64,000 bases of DNA, taken from assembly GCA_964558485.1 (NCBI GenBank), contig CAZLED010000001.1, forward strand, positions 1 to 64,000, written 5' to 3'. The DNA comes from UMGS1696 sp964558485 (GTDB lineage: Bacteria > Bacillota > Clostridia > Oscillospirales > CAG-272). The notes under the pieces were generated by a model. It did no database searches, was not told the origin of the DNA, and saw only the letters and a program-made list of their open reading frames with translations. The position numbers and the translations under genes are program-made. Positions 41,098 through 49,214 of this stretch are shown here, one piece after another (position 1 is the first letter of the stretch; every line of letters starts with the position of its first letter).

Positions 41098-41126
41098 ATT
41101 ATACTACATTCTGTTGGCAAAAGCAA
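41098..41126 (-). promoter_or_regulatory. Promoter of lipoprotein F
   Basis: TTGCTT (41126-41121), a 17-bp spacer and TATAAT (41103-41098), minus strand. Confidence 0.72.
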
Positions 41127-41170
41127 GTAGACGACATCAACTTTGTGCAGAATGCCCAAATGGTTACCAG

Positions 41171-41203
41171 AAAAAAACGCCACGTTTTTTACGCAGCGTT
41201 TTT
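41171..41203 (-). terminator. Terminator of the GH2 gene
   Basis: AACGC/GCGTT outer and ACG/CGT inner stems between 41171 and 41203, flanked by A and T runs. Confidence 0.75.
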
Positions 41204-41213
41204 GGTGTATATC

Positions 41214-44200
41214 TTACTTCCGCATTTCCTTGTATCCGTCCGCACCGGCGGTGAACACAGGCTTTACGTGCAGGGTATAGGTGAAGTCCTTTTCGTTGAA
41301 GTGGAATTCCTTTGCCAGAGCAGGACCGCAGGAGTTGGAGCCAATGCCGCTCTGCTTGTAGTCCAGGATCACCGTGGTCTCCTTGTTGGGCACCAGCTCA
41401 TAGTGGTGACGGGTCACGGTCAGCTGCTCCGGTGTGAAGTGGGAGGCGTTGAAGTGGAACCGCTTGTCTGCCGTGAACAGGAACCCGTGACCGGCTACCG
41501 TGGTCACTCTTGCCCAGCCGCAGTCGATGTGGGAGCTGTTTTCCTGGGGGAACACATAGGGCTCGTAGTTGTCCGTAACGGTGGTGCCAAATTCACCCAG
41601 TCGGGCAGCATTGCGCTTGTCCGCATAGGATTCCATGGGACCGTAGCCGAAGTACCGCATTTGCTCGGCACCCTCCGGCATGGTCAGACGCACGCCGAAC
41701 CGGGGCCAGGACACACCCAATTCCTTCTGCCAATGGGCGTCGTAGGAAATGGTCAGACCACGGCTTTCGGTGACGGTGTAGGTCACCTTGCCACGGAGCA
41801 CCGGATCAAAGGGTGCGCAGCCCAGAGAGAAGTCCGCTTCTACCACAGCGCTTTCGCCGTCGCAGGAGACCAGCTTGGTGCCGTAGCACTTGACCTTCGC
41901 TCTGTGCAGTCCTTCGTTCTCCCATACGTGCCGCACGTTTCGGTCGTTGTCGGTGGGCGCACGCCAGATGGTGGGTTCGATGGGACGGGTGATCAGGTCC
42001 TCGCCGTTGTCGCAGATGCGCTGCACCAGACCGGACACCTTGTCGATGGCATATATCGTGTCGCCACAGGTGATGGTGATGGTGTTGCCCGCTTCGGTGG
42101 TGGCTACGGTGTACAGCGGTGCCGGAACGCAAACGGTCACGTCCAGATTCTTGCCGCAGTATTCTTCCTGCCAGATGCCCAGCTCATAGCCGGCTGCTGC
42201 CCACGGCTTGTTTTCGTTGTACCGCAGCGAGAAGTTCACGGTGACCACGCCACGGTAGCTGTCCAGCAGATCTGCATCAAACAGGGTGTAGGTCTTCTTT
42301 TCCTGGGGTGCGATGTCCAGACCGGGGATGCGCCCGGAGCGAACGCTCTTGCCGTCCACTTCGATCCACCAGAACAGGGACAGGTCGTTCATGCAGGTGA
42401 AGAACCGCTTGTTTGCTAGCACATACTGACCTACGGTGTCGGTCTTTTCCACGTGCAGGGGCATATACAGCTGCTTCACTTCTAAGAAACCGGTGTGGGG
42501 CCGTCTGTCAGGGTATACCAGACCGTCTACGCAGAAGTTGCCGTCGTTGGGAAAGTCGCCGAAATCGCCGCCGTAGGTGAAGTGGGGATCGGCATACTTG
42601 TTGTCTCCGATGGCTACGCTGTGGTCGGTGTATTCCCAAACGCAGCCGCCAAAGAAGGGATCGTTTGCCCAGATCACGTTCCAGTAGGCTGCCAGGTCTC
42701 CGGGGCCGTTGCCCATGGCATGGCAGTATTCACACAGGAACAGCGGCTGGGTCATCTTTTCGTCCTTGCAGTAGCTGTCGCACCAGGCCGGATCGGGATA
42801 CATATGGCTCTCTACATCTGTAGTATCAGCCTTGTGTACGCCGCCGTTGTAACCGGAGTGGGCGCCTTCGTAGTGTACCAGGCGGCTGGTGTCCCGGCTC
42901 TTGATCCAGGTGGTCATCGCAGTGTGGTTTCTGCCCAGACCCGATTCGTTGCCCAGGGACCAGAATATAATAGAAGGATGGTTCTTATCCCGTTCCACCA
43001 TGCGTCTGGCTCTGTCAACGTAGGCCGCCTCCCAATCGGGATTATCCGACAGACCGTTCCAGGGGTGCATACCGTGGGTCTCGATGTCGGTCTCGTCGCA
43101 CACGTAGAAGCCGTACTTGTCGCACAGGCCGGTGAAGCGAGGGTCGTTGGGATAGTGGGAGGTACGGATCATGTTCACGTTGTGCTGCTTCATGATCATC
43201 AGGTCCCGGATCATATGCTCCATGGGGGTAGCGTGGCCCAGCAGATGGTGGCTGTCGTGGCGGTTCACACCCTTTGCCTTGACCTTCTTGCCGTTGATGT
43301 AGATCACTTTATCCTTGATCTCGATCCGTCTGGCACCGGTGGGAATGGCAATGGTCTCATTGCCGCAGGTCAGCACCAGGGTGTACAGAGACGGCGTTTC
43401 ATCCGACCACAGCTTGGGATCTGCAATGGTGGGAATGGTGATGACGCCGTCCCCGTTTACATTTGTCGTACCGAAGGAGATGGTGCAGCCACAGGGAGAC
43501 AGGAATTCCCAGGCAACCTCTGCCACATCCGTCAGGGACAGCTCTGCGGTGAAGTCGGCCTTGTCGAAGGTGTCGTTCAGAGCGCACTTGACGAAGATGT
43601 CCCGGATGTGGGTCTTGTCCCGGAACAGCAGATATACTTCCCGGAAGATACCGGACATACGCCACATATCCTGGTCTTCCAGATAGGTGCCGTCGGACCA
43701 CTTCAGCACCAGCACCTTGATGGTGTTCACGCCTTCGTGGACAAAGCCGGTGACGTTGATCTCGCTGGTCAGGTGGCTCACCTGGGAGTAGGCGGCAAAG
43801 GTGTCGTTGATCCACACATAGAATGCGGAATCCACGCCTTCAAAGTTCAGGTAAATTTCCTTGCCGATCATGGACTTGGGTACGGTGAAGTCCCGGACGT
43901 ACAGGCCGCAGGGATTTTCGTCCGGCACGTGAGGTGCATCTACCGGGATGGGATAGTTTACGTTTGTGTAGTTGGGCACATCGTAGCCTCGATCCAGCGC
44001 CATCTGCCAGTTCATGGGCACAGGCAGCTTGTCCATGTTCGTCCGGTCAAAGCTGGCGCAGGTGAAGTCACAGATGTCGTGGACGGAAGAAAAATACCGG
44101 AAGTCCCACACACCGCAAAGGGATTTGAAGTAGGGGCTTTCGTCCCGGTTGCCGCCAAGAGCCGTGTCCTTGCAGCAGTAGGGGATAAAATACGCACGAG

Positions 44201-44264
44201 GCTCCTCACAGTGTACGTGCAGGATCTGTTCGGTGGTATGATAATCGGGAATTGAGAAAGGCAT
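41214..44264 (-). CDS. GH2 beta-galactosidase (LacZ type)
   Basis: 1016 residues, the full LacZ-like five-domain length with no signal peptide. Beta-sandwich domain with the sugar-binding GLYVRDFTVP and LKWSDGTYLEDQDMWRMSGIFREVYL; TIM barrel with KGVNRHDSHHLLGH, IRTSHYPNDPRF and the acid/base Glu440 in WSLGNESGLG; nucleophile Glu512 in LCEYCHAMGNGPG; C-terminal Bgal_small_N domain. It cleaves lactose and other beta-galactosides in the cytoplasm. AAAAGGAG lies before the ATG at 44264. Expressed as one gene with its own promoter and terminator. Confidence 0.93.
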   Translation of the reverse strand: MPFSIPDYHTTEQILHVHCEEPRAYFIPYCCKDTALGGNRDESPYFKSLCGVWDFRYFSSVHDICDFTCASFDRTNMDKLPVPMNWQMALDRGYDVPNYTNVNYPIPVDAPHVPDENPCGLYVRDFTVPKSMIGKEIYLNFEGVDSAFYVWINDTFAAYSQVSHLTSEINVTGFVHEGVNTIKVLVLKWSDGTYLEDQDMWRMSGIFREVYLLFRDKTHIRDIFVKCALNDTFDKADFTAELSLTDVAEVAWEFLSPCGCTISFGTTNVNGDGVITIPTIADPKLWSDETPSLYTLVLTCGNETIAIPTGARRIEIKDKVIYINGKKVKAKGVNRHDSHHLLGHATPMEHMIRDLMIMKQHNVNMIRTSHYPNDPRFTGLCDKYGFYVCDETDIETHGMHPWNGLSDNPDWEAAYVDRARRMVERDKNHPSIIFWSLGNESGLGRNHTAMTTWIKSRDTSRLVHYEGAHSGYNGGVHKADTTDVESHMYPDPAWCDSYCKDEKMTQPLFLCEYCHAMGNGPGDLAAYWNVIWANDPFFGGCVWEYTDHSVAIGDNKYADPHFTYGGDFGDFPNDGNFCVDGLVYPDRRPHTGFLEVKQLYMPLHVEKTDTVGQYVLANKRFFTCMNDLSLFWWIEVDGKSVRSGRIPGLDIAPQEKKTYTLFDADLLDSYRGVVTVNFSLRYNENKPWAAAGYELGIWQEEYCGKNLDVTVCVPAPLYTVATTEAGNTITITCGDTIYAIDKVSGLVQRICDNGEDLITRPIEPTIWRAPTDNDRNVRHVWENEGLHRAKVKCYGTKLVSCDGESAVVEADFSLGCAPFDPVLRGKVTYTVTESRGLTISYDAHWQKELGVSWPRFGVRLTMPEGAEQMRYFGYGPMESYADKRNAARLGEFGTTVTDNYEPYVFPQENSSHIDCGWARVTTVAGHGFLFTADKRFHFNASHFTPEQLTVTRHHYELVPNKETTVILDYKQSGIGSNSCGPALAKEFHFNEKDFTYTLHVKPVFTAGADGYKEMRK

Positions 44265-44294
44265 AATATTGTCTCCTTTTCTGGGTTTGGTATT

Positions 44295-44323
44295 ATTATG
44301 ACACAATACGGCGCAGAAGTCAA
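44295..44323 (-). promoter_or_regulatory. Promoter of the GH2 gene
   Basis: TTGACT (44323-44318), a 17-bp spacer and CATAAT (44300-44295), minus strand. Confidence 0.72.
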
Positions 44324-44360
44324 GGCAGATTTGGGAAAATTTATGAGAAATATGATAGAA

Positions 44361-44398
44361 AAAGTCCCTGCCTACAGAAAACCATAGACAGGGAACTT
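44361..44398 (-). terminator. Terminator of the EF-G paralogue
   Basis: AGTCCCTG-CTA pairs with TAG-CAGGGAACT around an A-rich loop. On the minus strand it is followed by TTTTTC. It lies beyond the tandem repeat, so the repeat is transcribed as the 3' UTR of the EF-G gene. Confidence 0.7.
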
Positions 44399-44420
44399 TG
44401 CAATATCGTATGATGAGATG

Positions 44421-44662
44421 TAGCTGCAGAGACGCTAACGTACAGCTATACCAACTGCCAAAGGCAGTGAACCGTCGTGGGATCGCTCTACTATATAGCT
44501 ACAGAGACGCCAACGTACAGCTATACCAACTGCCAAAGGCAGTGAACCGTCGTGGGATCGCTCTGCTATGCAGCTACAGAGACGCCAACGTACAGTTATA
44601 CCAACTGCCAAAGGCAGTGAACCGTCGTGGGATTGCTATACTATACAGCTGCAAAGACGCCG
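44421..44662 (-). repeat. 75-bp tandem repeat in the 3' UTR of the EF-G paralogue (array R3), about 3.2 copies
   Basis: Units at 44421, 44496 and 44571 plus a partial fourth. Each contains an ACTGCC-AAA-GGCAGT hairpin. Because 75 is a multiple of three, the plus strand reads as an open frame of 25-residue repeats (44398-44742), but there is no ribosome site. The minus-strand text AGTAGAGCG-AT-CCCACGACGG resembles the matching part of array R2. Confidence 0.9.
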
Positions 44663-44672
44663 TGCGAGAAAA

Positions 44673-46745
44673 TTATTCGTCGTCGGAGTTGTCGGCGTCG
44701 GCGATGACCTTCTGGGCAATGTTGCCGGGAACCTCTTCGTAACGGTCTACGATGAAGTCATAGGAACCACGACCCTGGGACATAGCACGCAGCGCAATGG
44801 TGTAATCCATCATTTCTGCCTTCGGTACATCGGCTTCTACAACGGTATAACCAGACTTGTGCTCGGCAGGATTGATACCCAGCACACGGCCACGACGCTT
44901 GTTCACGTCACCCATAACGTCGCCTACCAGAGAATCCGGAACGGTGGCGTACAGAGTACCAACGGGCTCCAGCAGTACCGGCTTTGCCTGGGGCAGACCA
45001 GCCTTGTACGCCAGCTTAGCGGCCAGCTTGAAGGAGATTTCGTTGGAGTCTACCGGGTGATAGGAACCATCGTACAGGTCGGCTGCCAGGTTCACCATGG
45101 GATAGCCGGCCAGCACACCCTTCAGCATGGCTTCCTGCAGACCCTTTTCTACGGCCGGATAGAAGTTCTTCGGTACGGTACCGCCTACAACGGACTGGGT
45201 GAAGGTCAGACCTTCTGCGTCACCGTGGGAGAAGCGCATCTTCACGTGGCCATACTGACCGGAACCGCCGGACTGCTTCTTGTGCTTGCCTTCTACATCT
45301 GCCGTACCCTTGATGGTCTCACGGTATGCGATCTTGGGCGTGGTCAGCTCCACAGAGGTACCAAAACGGCTCTTCAGCTTGGAAACGACTACAGCAAAGT
45401 GGATGTCGCCCATAGCGGACAGGGTCATCTGCTTGGTCTCGGCATTGTTTTCATATACCAGCGTGGGATCCTCTTCCAGCAGTCTGGCGATACCCACGGA
45501 GATCTTATCTTCGTCACCCTTGGCGGCAGGCATGATGGCCTGGGTCATGTACGGCTTCGGGAAGGTGATCTTCTTATACTGAATGTCGGCGCCGGTGGTC
45601 AGGGTGTCGTTGGTGTTGGTGCCGGCCAGCTTGGCGATCATACCAATGTCACCACAAGCCAGTGCGGTCACTTCGGTCTGCTTCTTACCACGGATGGTGT
45701 AGATGTGTGCCATCTTTTCCATGACGCCGGTGTTGGTGTTCTTCAGGGTCATGTCGGCGGTCAGCTCACCGTTCATCACCTTGAAGAAGGACATCTTTCC
45801 TACGAACGGGTCGGCGATGGTCTTGAATACGAACAGTGCGCATTCGCCGTCGGCTGCGATGGGCGTTTCGGTTTCGTCGTCGCCGTCCACCAGATGCTCG
45901 ACCTTACGGGCCGTCGGACGCGGGAAGGAGTCTGCAATGGTATCCAGCAGGAAGTTCACACCCCACAGATTCACGGCAGAACCGGAGAATACGGGCACGA
46001 TGGAGCCGTCGATGATACCCTGGTGCAGTGCTTCCACCGCTTCTTCCTGGGTGATGACGCCTTCGTCGAAATACTTGTCCATCAGCTCTTCACTGGTGGC
46101 AGCCAGCGCTTCGTTCAGGGTCTCGGCGTAACCGGCAGCGATCTCTTCCTGGGCAGGCGTGAAATCGGCTTCGCTTCTCTTGCCCTTGTCGTCAAAGGTG
46201 TAGGCCTTTCTCTGGATCAGGTTCAGGAAGGTCACCTTCTTGCCGTCCTTTACAGGTACCAGTACCGGGCAAACTGCCGTACCGAACTGGTCGTTCAGCT
46301 GATTGAATACTCTTTCGAAATCCGCTTCGGGATCGTCACACTTGTTGATGAAGAAGGCCTTGGGGATACCGGCATCGGTCACCTTGTCCCAAGCCAGCTC
46401 GGCACCCACTTCTACGCCAGCCTTGCCGTCCAGCACGATGATACCGGCGTCTGCCACACGAGTAGCGGCACAAACTTCGCCTTGGAAGTCCAAGAAGCCG
46501 GGAGTGTCGATGAAGTTGACCTTAATGTCATTCCAGATCACGGGTGCCATGGTCAGAGTCAGAGAAAAGCCGCGCTTGATCTCTTCCGCATCGTAGTCAC
46601 AAACGGTGTTGCCGTCGGTGATCTTTCCAAGTCTGTCGGTGGCTTTGCTCAGGTAGAGGGCTGCTTCGGCGATGGAAGTCTTACCGCTTCCGCCGTGTCC
46701 CAGTAAAACGATATTCCGGATACTCTTGGTGTTGAAATCTGCCAT
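44673..46745 (-). CDS. Elongation factor G-like translational GTPase (EF-G paralogue)
   Basis: 690 residues with all EF-G domains. Walker A is GHGGSGKT (residues 16-23) rather than the GHVDAGKT/GHIDAGKT of canonical EF-G, which marks the FusA2/EF-G2-like group. Switch 2 is FIDTPGFLDF and the NKCD element is present; domain IV has SGGSGQYGHVKMRF and domain V ends VPKAEMMDYTIALRAMSQGRGSYDF. These paralogues are GTPases of unclear role in translation or stress. ATG 46745 has AAAGGAG upstream. The 3' UTR contains array R3. Confidence 0.88.
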   Translation of the reverse strand: MADFNTKSIRNIVLLGHGGSGKTSIAEAALYLSKATDRLGKITDGNTVCDYDAEEIKRGFSLTLTMAPVIWNDIKVNFIDTPGFLDFQGEVCAATRVADAGIIVLDGKAGVEVGAELAWDKVTDAGIPKAFFINKCDDPEADFERVFNQLNDQFGTAVCPVLVPVKDGKKVTFLNLIQRKAYTFDDKGKRSEADFTPAQEEIAAGYAETLNEALAATSEELMDKYFDEGVITQEEAVEALHQGIIDGSIVPVFSGSAVNLWGVNFLLDTIADSFPRPTARKVEHLVDGDDETETPIAADGECALFVFKTIADPFVGKMSFFKVMNGELTADMTLKNTNTGVMEKMAHIYTIRGKKQTEVTALACGDIGMIAKLAGTNTNDTLTTGADIQYKKITFPKPYMTQAIMPAAKGDEDKISVGIARLLEEDPTLVYENNAETKQMTLSAMGDIHFAVVVSKLKSRFGTSVELTTPKIAYRETIKGTADVEGKHKKQSGGSGQYGHVKMRFSHGDAEGLTFTQSVVGGTVPKNFYPAVEKGLQEAMLKGVLAGYPMVNLAADLYDGSYHPVDSNEISFKLAAKLAYKAGLPQAKPVLLEPVGTLYATVPDSLVGDVMGDVNKRRGRVLGINPAEHKSGYTVVEADVPKAEMMDYTIALRAMSQGRGSYDFIVDRYEEVPGNIAQKVIADADNSDDE

Positions 46746-46859
46746 GGGGTGAACTCCTTTATATATAGTGAAACATTCGTAAGTCACAGGGTGTGGTCGT
46801 ATATGTGATGTTCGGGATTCTGTATACACCGAACACGAAAAACCCGACGTTACTTGTTT

Positions 46860-46888
46860 ATTATACACCATCCCAATCGGTATTGCAA
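46860..46888 (-). promoter_or_regulatory. Promoter of the EF-G paralogue
   Basis: TTGCAA (46888-46883), a 17-bp spacer and TATAAT (46865-46860), minus strand. The leader is about 110 bases. The gene-free stretch 46889-47103 holds nothing else I can support. Confidence 0.82.
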
Positions 46889-47103
46889 GAGCATAGACGA
46901 AATTTTTTGCCGTTATGGGTGCCAGGAATTTGCTCCGATTTTTGTGTACCTTGCACAAAAGCGACCACATTTGTCCAAAAACCAAGGGATTTCTGCCAGT
47001 GCCGTGCTGAAAATCCAGGTGACACAGACGGCTCTGATGGTGCAATTTGCGCAGAAAAGAGACAAGCCAGATGTGCCGGCAGGACCTGCGGTGGTACATA
47101 AGC

Positions 47104-47127
47104 AAAAAAAGCCCCGTCTTTCCGGGC
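47104..47127 (-). terminator. Terminator of the tautomerase gene
   Basis: GCCCG pairs with CGGGGC and a run of seven T follows on the minus strand. Confidence 0.75.
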
Positions 47128-47196
47128 AAGGACACCATATCGTGGGAGATAGGTGGATGCCGCCGGAAGCACGGGTGCTTTTTGCATGGGGCAGCC

Positions 47197-47538
47197 TCAG
47201 AAATTGCTGCCGTTCCAGCCCCAATGGGAGACCTCTTCGTATTTGACGTAGCAGTGGTCCGGGGCAATGCCGCAGATCTGCTCCATGGTCTGGCAGACCA
47301 GAGACGTCATTTTGTCGTAGGCAGAGTCGGTGCCCTTGCCGAACAGTGCCACCTGGACCATGGCACAGGGTTTGTTGTCACCGGAAAAATGCATGGCGCA
47401 GTCTCCGGTCAGATCCACCATGAGCCAGCGTTCGGTCTTGCCGGGGAAGGTCTCGATGTCCCGGCCAAAGGCAGCGGTGAGAGCGGATTCCTTGTCGGCG
47501 CTCAGCGGTGTGGTCATGCGTACCTGGATATAAGGCAT
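47197..47538 (-). CDS. Tautomerase/MIF family protein
   Basis: 113 residues, the length of MIF. The mature N-terminal Pro (MPYIQVRMTTPLS) is the catalytic base of the tautomerase superfamily; TERWLMVDLTGDCAMHFSG, PCAMVQVALFGK and a C-terminal WGWNGSNF follow the MIF pattern, including the C-terminal aromatic residues. Its bacterial substrate is unknown. ATG 47538 has AAAGGAG upstream; the longer open frame is leader. Confidence 0.87.
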   Translation of the reverse strand: MPYIQVRMTTPLSADKESALTAAFGRDIETFPGKTERWLMVDLTGDCAMHFSGDNKPCAMVQVALFGKGTDSAYDKMTSLVCQTMEQICGIAPDHCYVKYEEVSHWGWNGSNF

Positions 47539-47574
47539 AAGTGTATACTCCTTTTGTGGTTTTGGTATGTTGAT

Positions 47575-47603
47575 ATGATACCACGGAACGAGGCGATTGT
47601 CAA
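47575..47603 (-). promoter_or_regulatory. Promoter of the tautomerase gene
   Basis: TTGACA (47603-47598), a 17-bp spacer and TATCAT (47580-47575), minus strand. Confidence 0.8.
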
Positions 47604-47632
47604 GGGGAAGATGGGATAAGGAACCGGGCACT

Positions 47633-47659
47633 TGTAGGGGCGATTCAAGAATCGCCCGA
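47633..47659. repeat. TGTAGGG-type palindromic element, copy 2
   Basis: TGTAGG plus a perfect 9-bp inverted repeat (47638-47646 with 47649-47657) around AA. Same layout as 644-670. It lies between divergent promoters, so it is not simply a terminator. Confidence 0.6.
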
Positions 47660-47765
47660 AGAAATGCTGTGGTATTCTGCAGTTCTACAAAGCATAATGT
47701 ACGTCGAATCTACAGGTGTAACGAATATAGCTGTAAACCGCCATAGGTATACCCAATTTGCTAAA

Positions 47766-47801
47766 TTTGATATTGACTTTCAATTTCAAATGTGATATAC
47801 T
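47766..47801 (+). promoter_or_regulatory. Zur-type operator overlapping the zur-znuACB promoter
   Basis: Promoter: TTGACT (47773-47778), a 17-bp spacer and TATACT (47796-47801). Operator: arms 47766-47776 and 47780-47790 match at 10 of 11 positions around a 3-bp centre, covering the -35. This is the layout expected for a Fur-family repressor and its own operon. Confidence 0.78.
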
Positions 47802-47853
47802 ATACTGCGTTACCTATCGACAATACACCCATGCAAAAAAGGAGAGGGAGACC

Positions 47854-48252
47854 ATGGCGTATCAGACCAAACAACGGCACGCGATACTGGCGTATCTGGC
47901 GGCGTCTCCACACACCAGTCACACGGCCAGAGAGCTTATCGATAGCCTGCATATCAGTGAACCCACCGTTTTTCGTACCCTGACCTATCTGACCGAGGAA
48001 GGGCTGCTCAAACGGTTCACCGGTCCCCATGGGGCTGTCTACCAATACATCGGCTGCGGCGGCCACCATATGCACCTGAAATGCAAGGCCTGCGGCAATC
48101 TTGTTCACCTGGAATGCAGCTTTGCTGAGGAGATCCTGCGACATTTCTCCGAGGAGCACCACTTTATGCTGGACGAAGAAGACACCATTTTCTACGGCTT
48201 CTGCGACAACTGCCGCCGCAAGACCGAAGCCGGAAAGGATACGGACCTATGA
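47854..48252 (+). CDS. zur: Fur-family regulator, probable zinc repressor Zur
   Basis: 132 residues. N-terminal winged helix (TKQRHAILAYLAAS, TARELIDSLHISEPTVFRTLTYLTEEGLLKRF), then the metal-sensing part GGHHMHLKCKACGNLVHLEC, with a structural zinc site in CxxC pairs (CKAC and CDNC). The sequence alone cannot separate Zur from Fur or PerR, but the downstream zinc ABC operon and 4-bp overlap with znuA point to Zur. GGAGAGGGAG lies before the ATG. Confidence 0.88.
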   Translation: MAYQTKQRHAILAYLAASPHTSHTARELIDSLHISEPTVFRTLTYLTEEGLLKRFTGPHGAVYQYIGCGGHHMHLKCKACGNLVHLECSFAEEILRHFSEEHHFMLDEEDTIFYGFCDNCRRKTEAGKDTDL

Positions 48253-49214
48253 AAAAAACACTGCCCCTGCTTCTGGCGCTGACCTTTCTCACCGGCAGTA
48301 CCACCGGCTGTGCGGTTGACGATGGCAGACCGGAAGCGGATGGACTGACCATCATCACCACCAACTTTTTCCTGTACGATACCGCACGGACCCTGGCACG
48401 AGAAAACGACAACGTGGTCATGCTGATCTCGCCCGGTGCGGAATCCCACGACTATGAGCTGACCCTGACCGATATGGCGGCGCTGGAGACCTGCGATCTG
48501 TTCGTCTACGTGGGCGGCGAAGGTGAAGATTGGGTCTACGATGCGCTGGACACCTTTGCGGCAAGTGGCATCACGATCCCCACCTTCTGCGCCATGGAAG
48601 CGGTGGAAGAGAAGGGAACACTGATCCATGCGGCGGAAGAGCATGACCACGATCACGACCACAGCGAACACGCAGATGAGCATTGGGAAGGCATCGATGA
48701 CCATGTGTGGCTTTCCATGCCCAATGCCATTGCGATCTACGAAGGACTGTGCGATACGCTCCTGCACACCTATGAGACCTGGTCGCCGGCAGAAAACGAC
48801 TGGGCCTACACCGTCACCACCTGGGACGAAAAATACCGGGCGTTGGTGGCAGAGGCGGCCGATCCCTTTCTCCTTGTGGCTGACCGGTTTCCCTATACCT
48901 ACCTGACTACGGAATACGGCATCGACTATTTGGCGGCCTTTTCCGGCTGCACCTCCGACACGGAGCCGACCCTGGATGTGGTAAATCGGCTGATCACAGA
49001 GGTGGAGAACCGGCAGGGCAAGACGATCCTTGTGACCGAGCTGTCCGATGGGCAAACGGCGCAGGCCATCTCAAAGCAGGTACCAGGCGTGACCATCGAA
49101 GAGCTGCATTCCTGCCACAATGTGACAAAGGCAGATTTTGATAGTGGTGTGACCTACATCGATCTGCTGGCGCGAAACTACGCCGTTTTGGAGAAGATAC
49201 TATGGAAGAAATAA
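48249..49214 (+). CDS. znuA: Zinc-binding lipoprotein ZnuA
   Basis: 321 residues. Lipobox TTGC (Cys21), then a cluster A-I metal-binding fold: ITTNFFLYDTARTL, SPGAESHDYELTLTD (first His), a His/Asp-rich loop EEHDHDHDHSEHADEHW (about 133-149) typical of zinc rather than manganese binders, then DHVWLSMPNA (second His) and a final ELHSCHNVT. It delivers zinc to ZnuBC. It overlaps zur by 4 bases and znuC by 13. Confidence 0.93.
   Translation: MKKTLPLLLALTFLTGSTTGCAVDDGRPEADGLTIITTNFFLYDTARTLARENDNVVMLISPGAESHDYELTLTDMAALETCDLFVYVGGEGEDWVYDALDTFAASGITIPTFCAMEAVEEKGTLIHAAEEHDHDHDHSEHADEHWEGIDDHVWLSMPNAIAIYEGLCDTLLHTYETWSPAENDWAYTVTTWDEKYRALVAEAADPFLLVADRFPYTYLTTEYGIDYLAAFSGCTSDTEPTLDVVNRLITEVENRQGKTILVTELSDGQTAQAISKQVPGVTIEELHSCHNVTKADFDSGVTYIDLLARNYAVLEKILWKK

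Noticed and set aside
42495..44255. Long plus-strand open frame of 586 codons
   Set aside because: It is the antisense shadow of the GH2 gene, which has catalytic motifs and a ribosome site; GC-biased codons keep the opposite frame open.
44398..44742. Tandem repeats read as a CRISPR array
   Set aside because: The 75-bp units are contiguous copies with no unique spacers, and no cas genes are present.
44568..46706. Long plus-strand open frame of 712 codons
   Set aside because: Shadow of the EF-G paralogue; it begins in the 75-bp repeat with no ribosome site.
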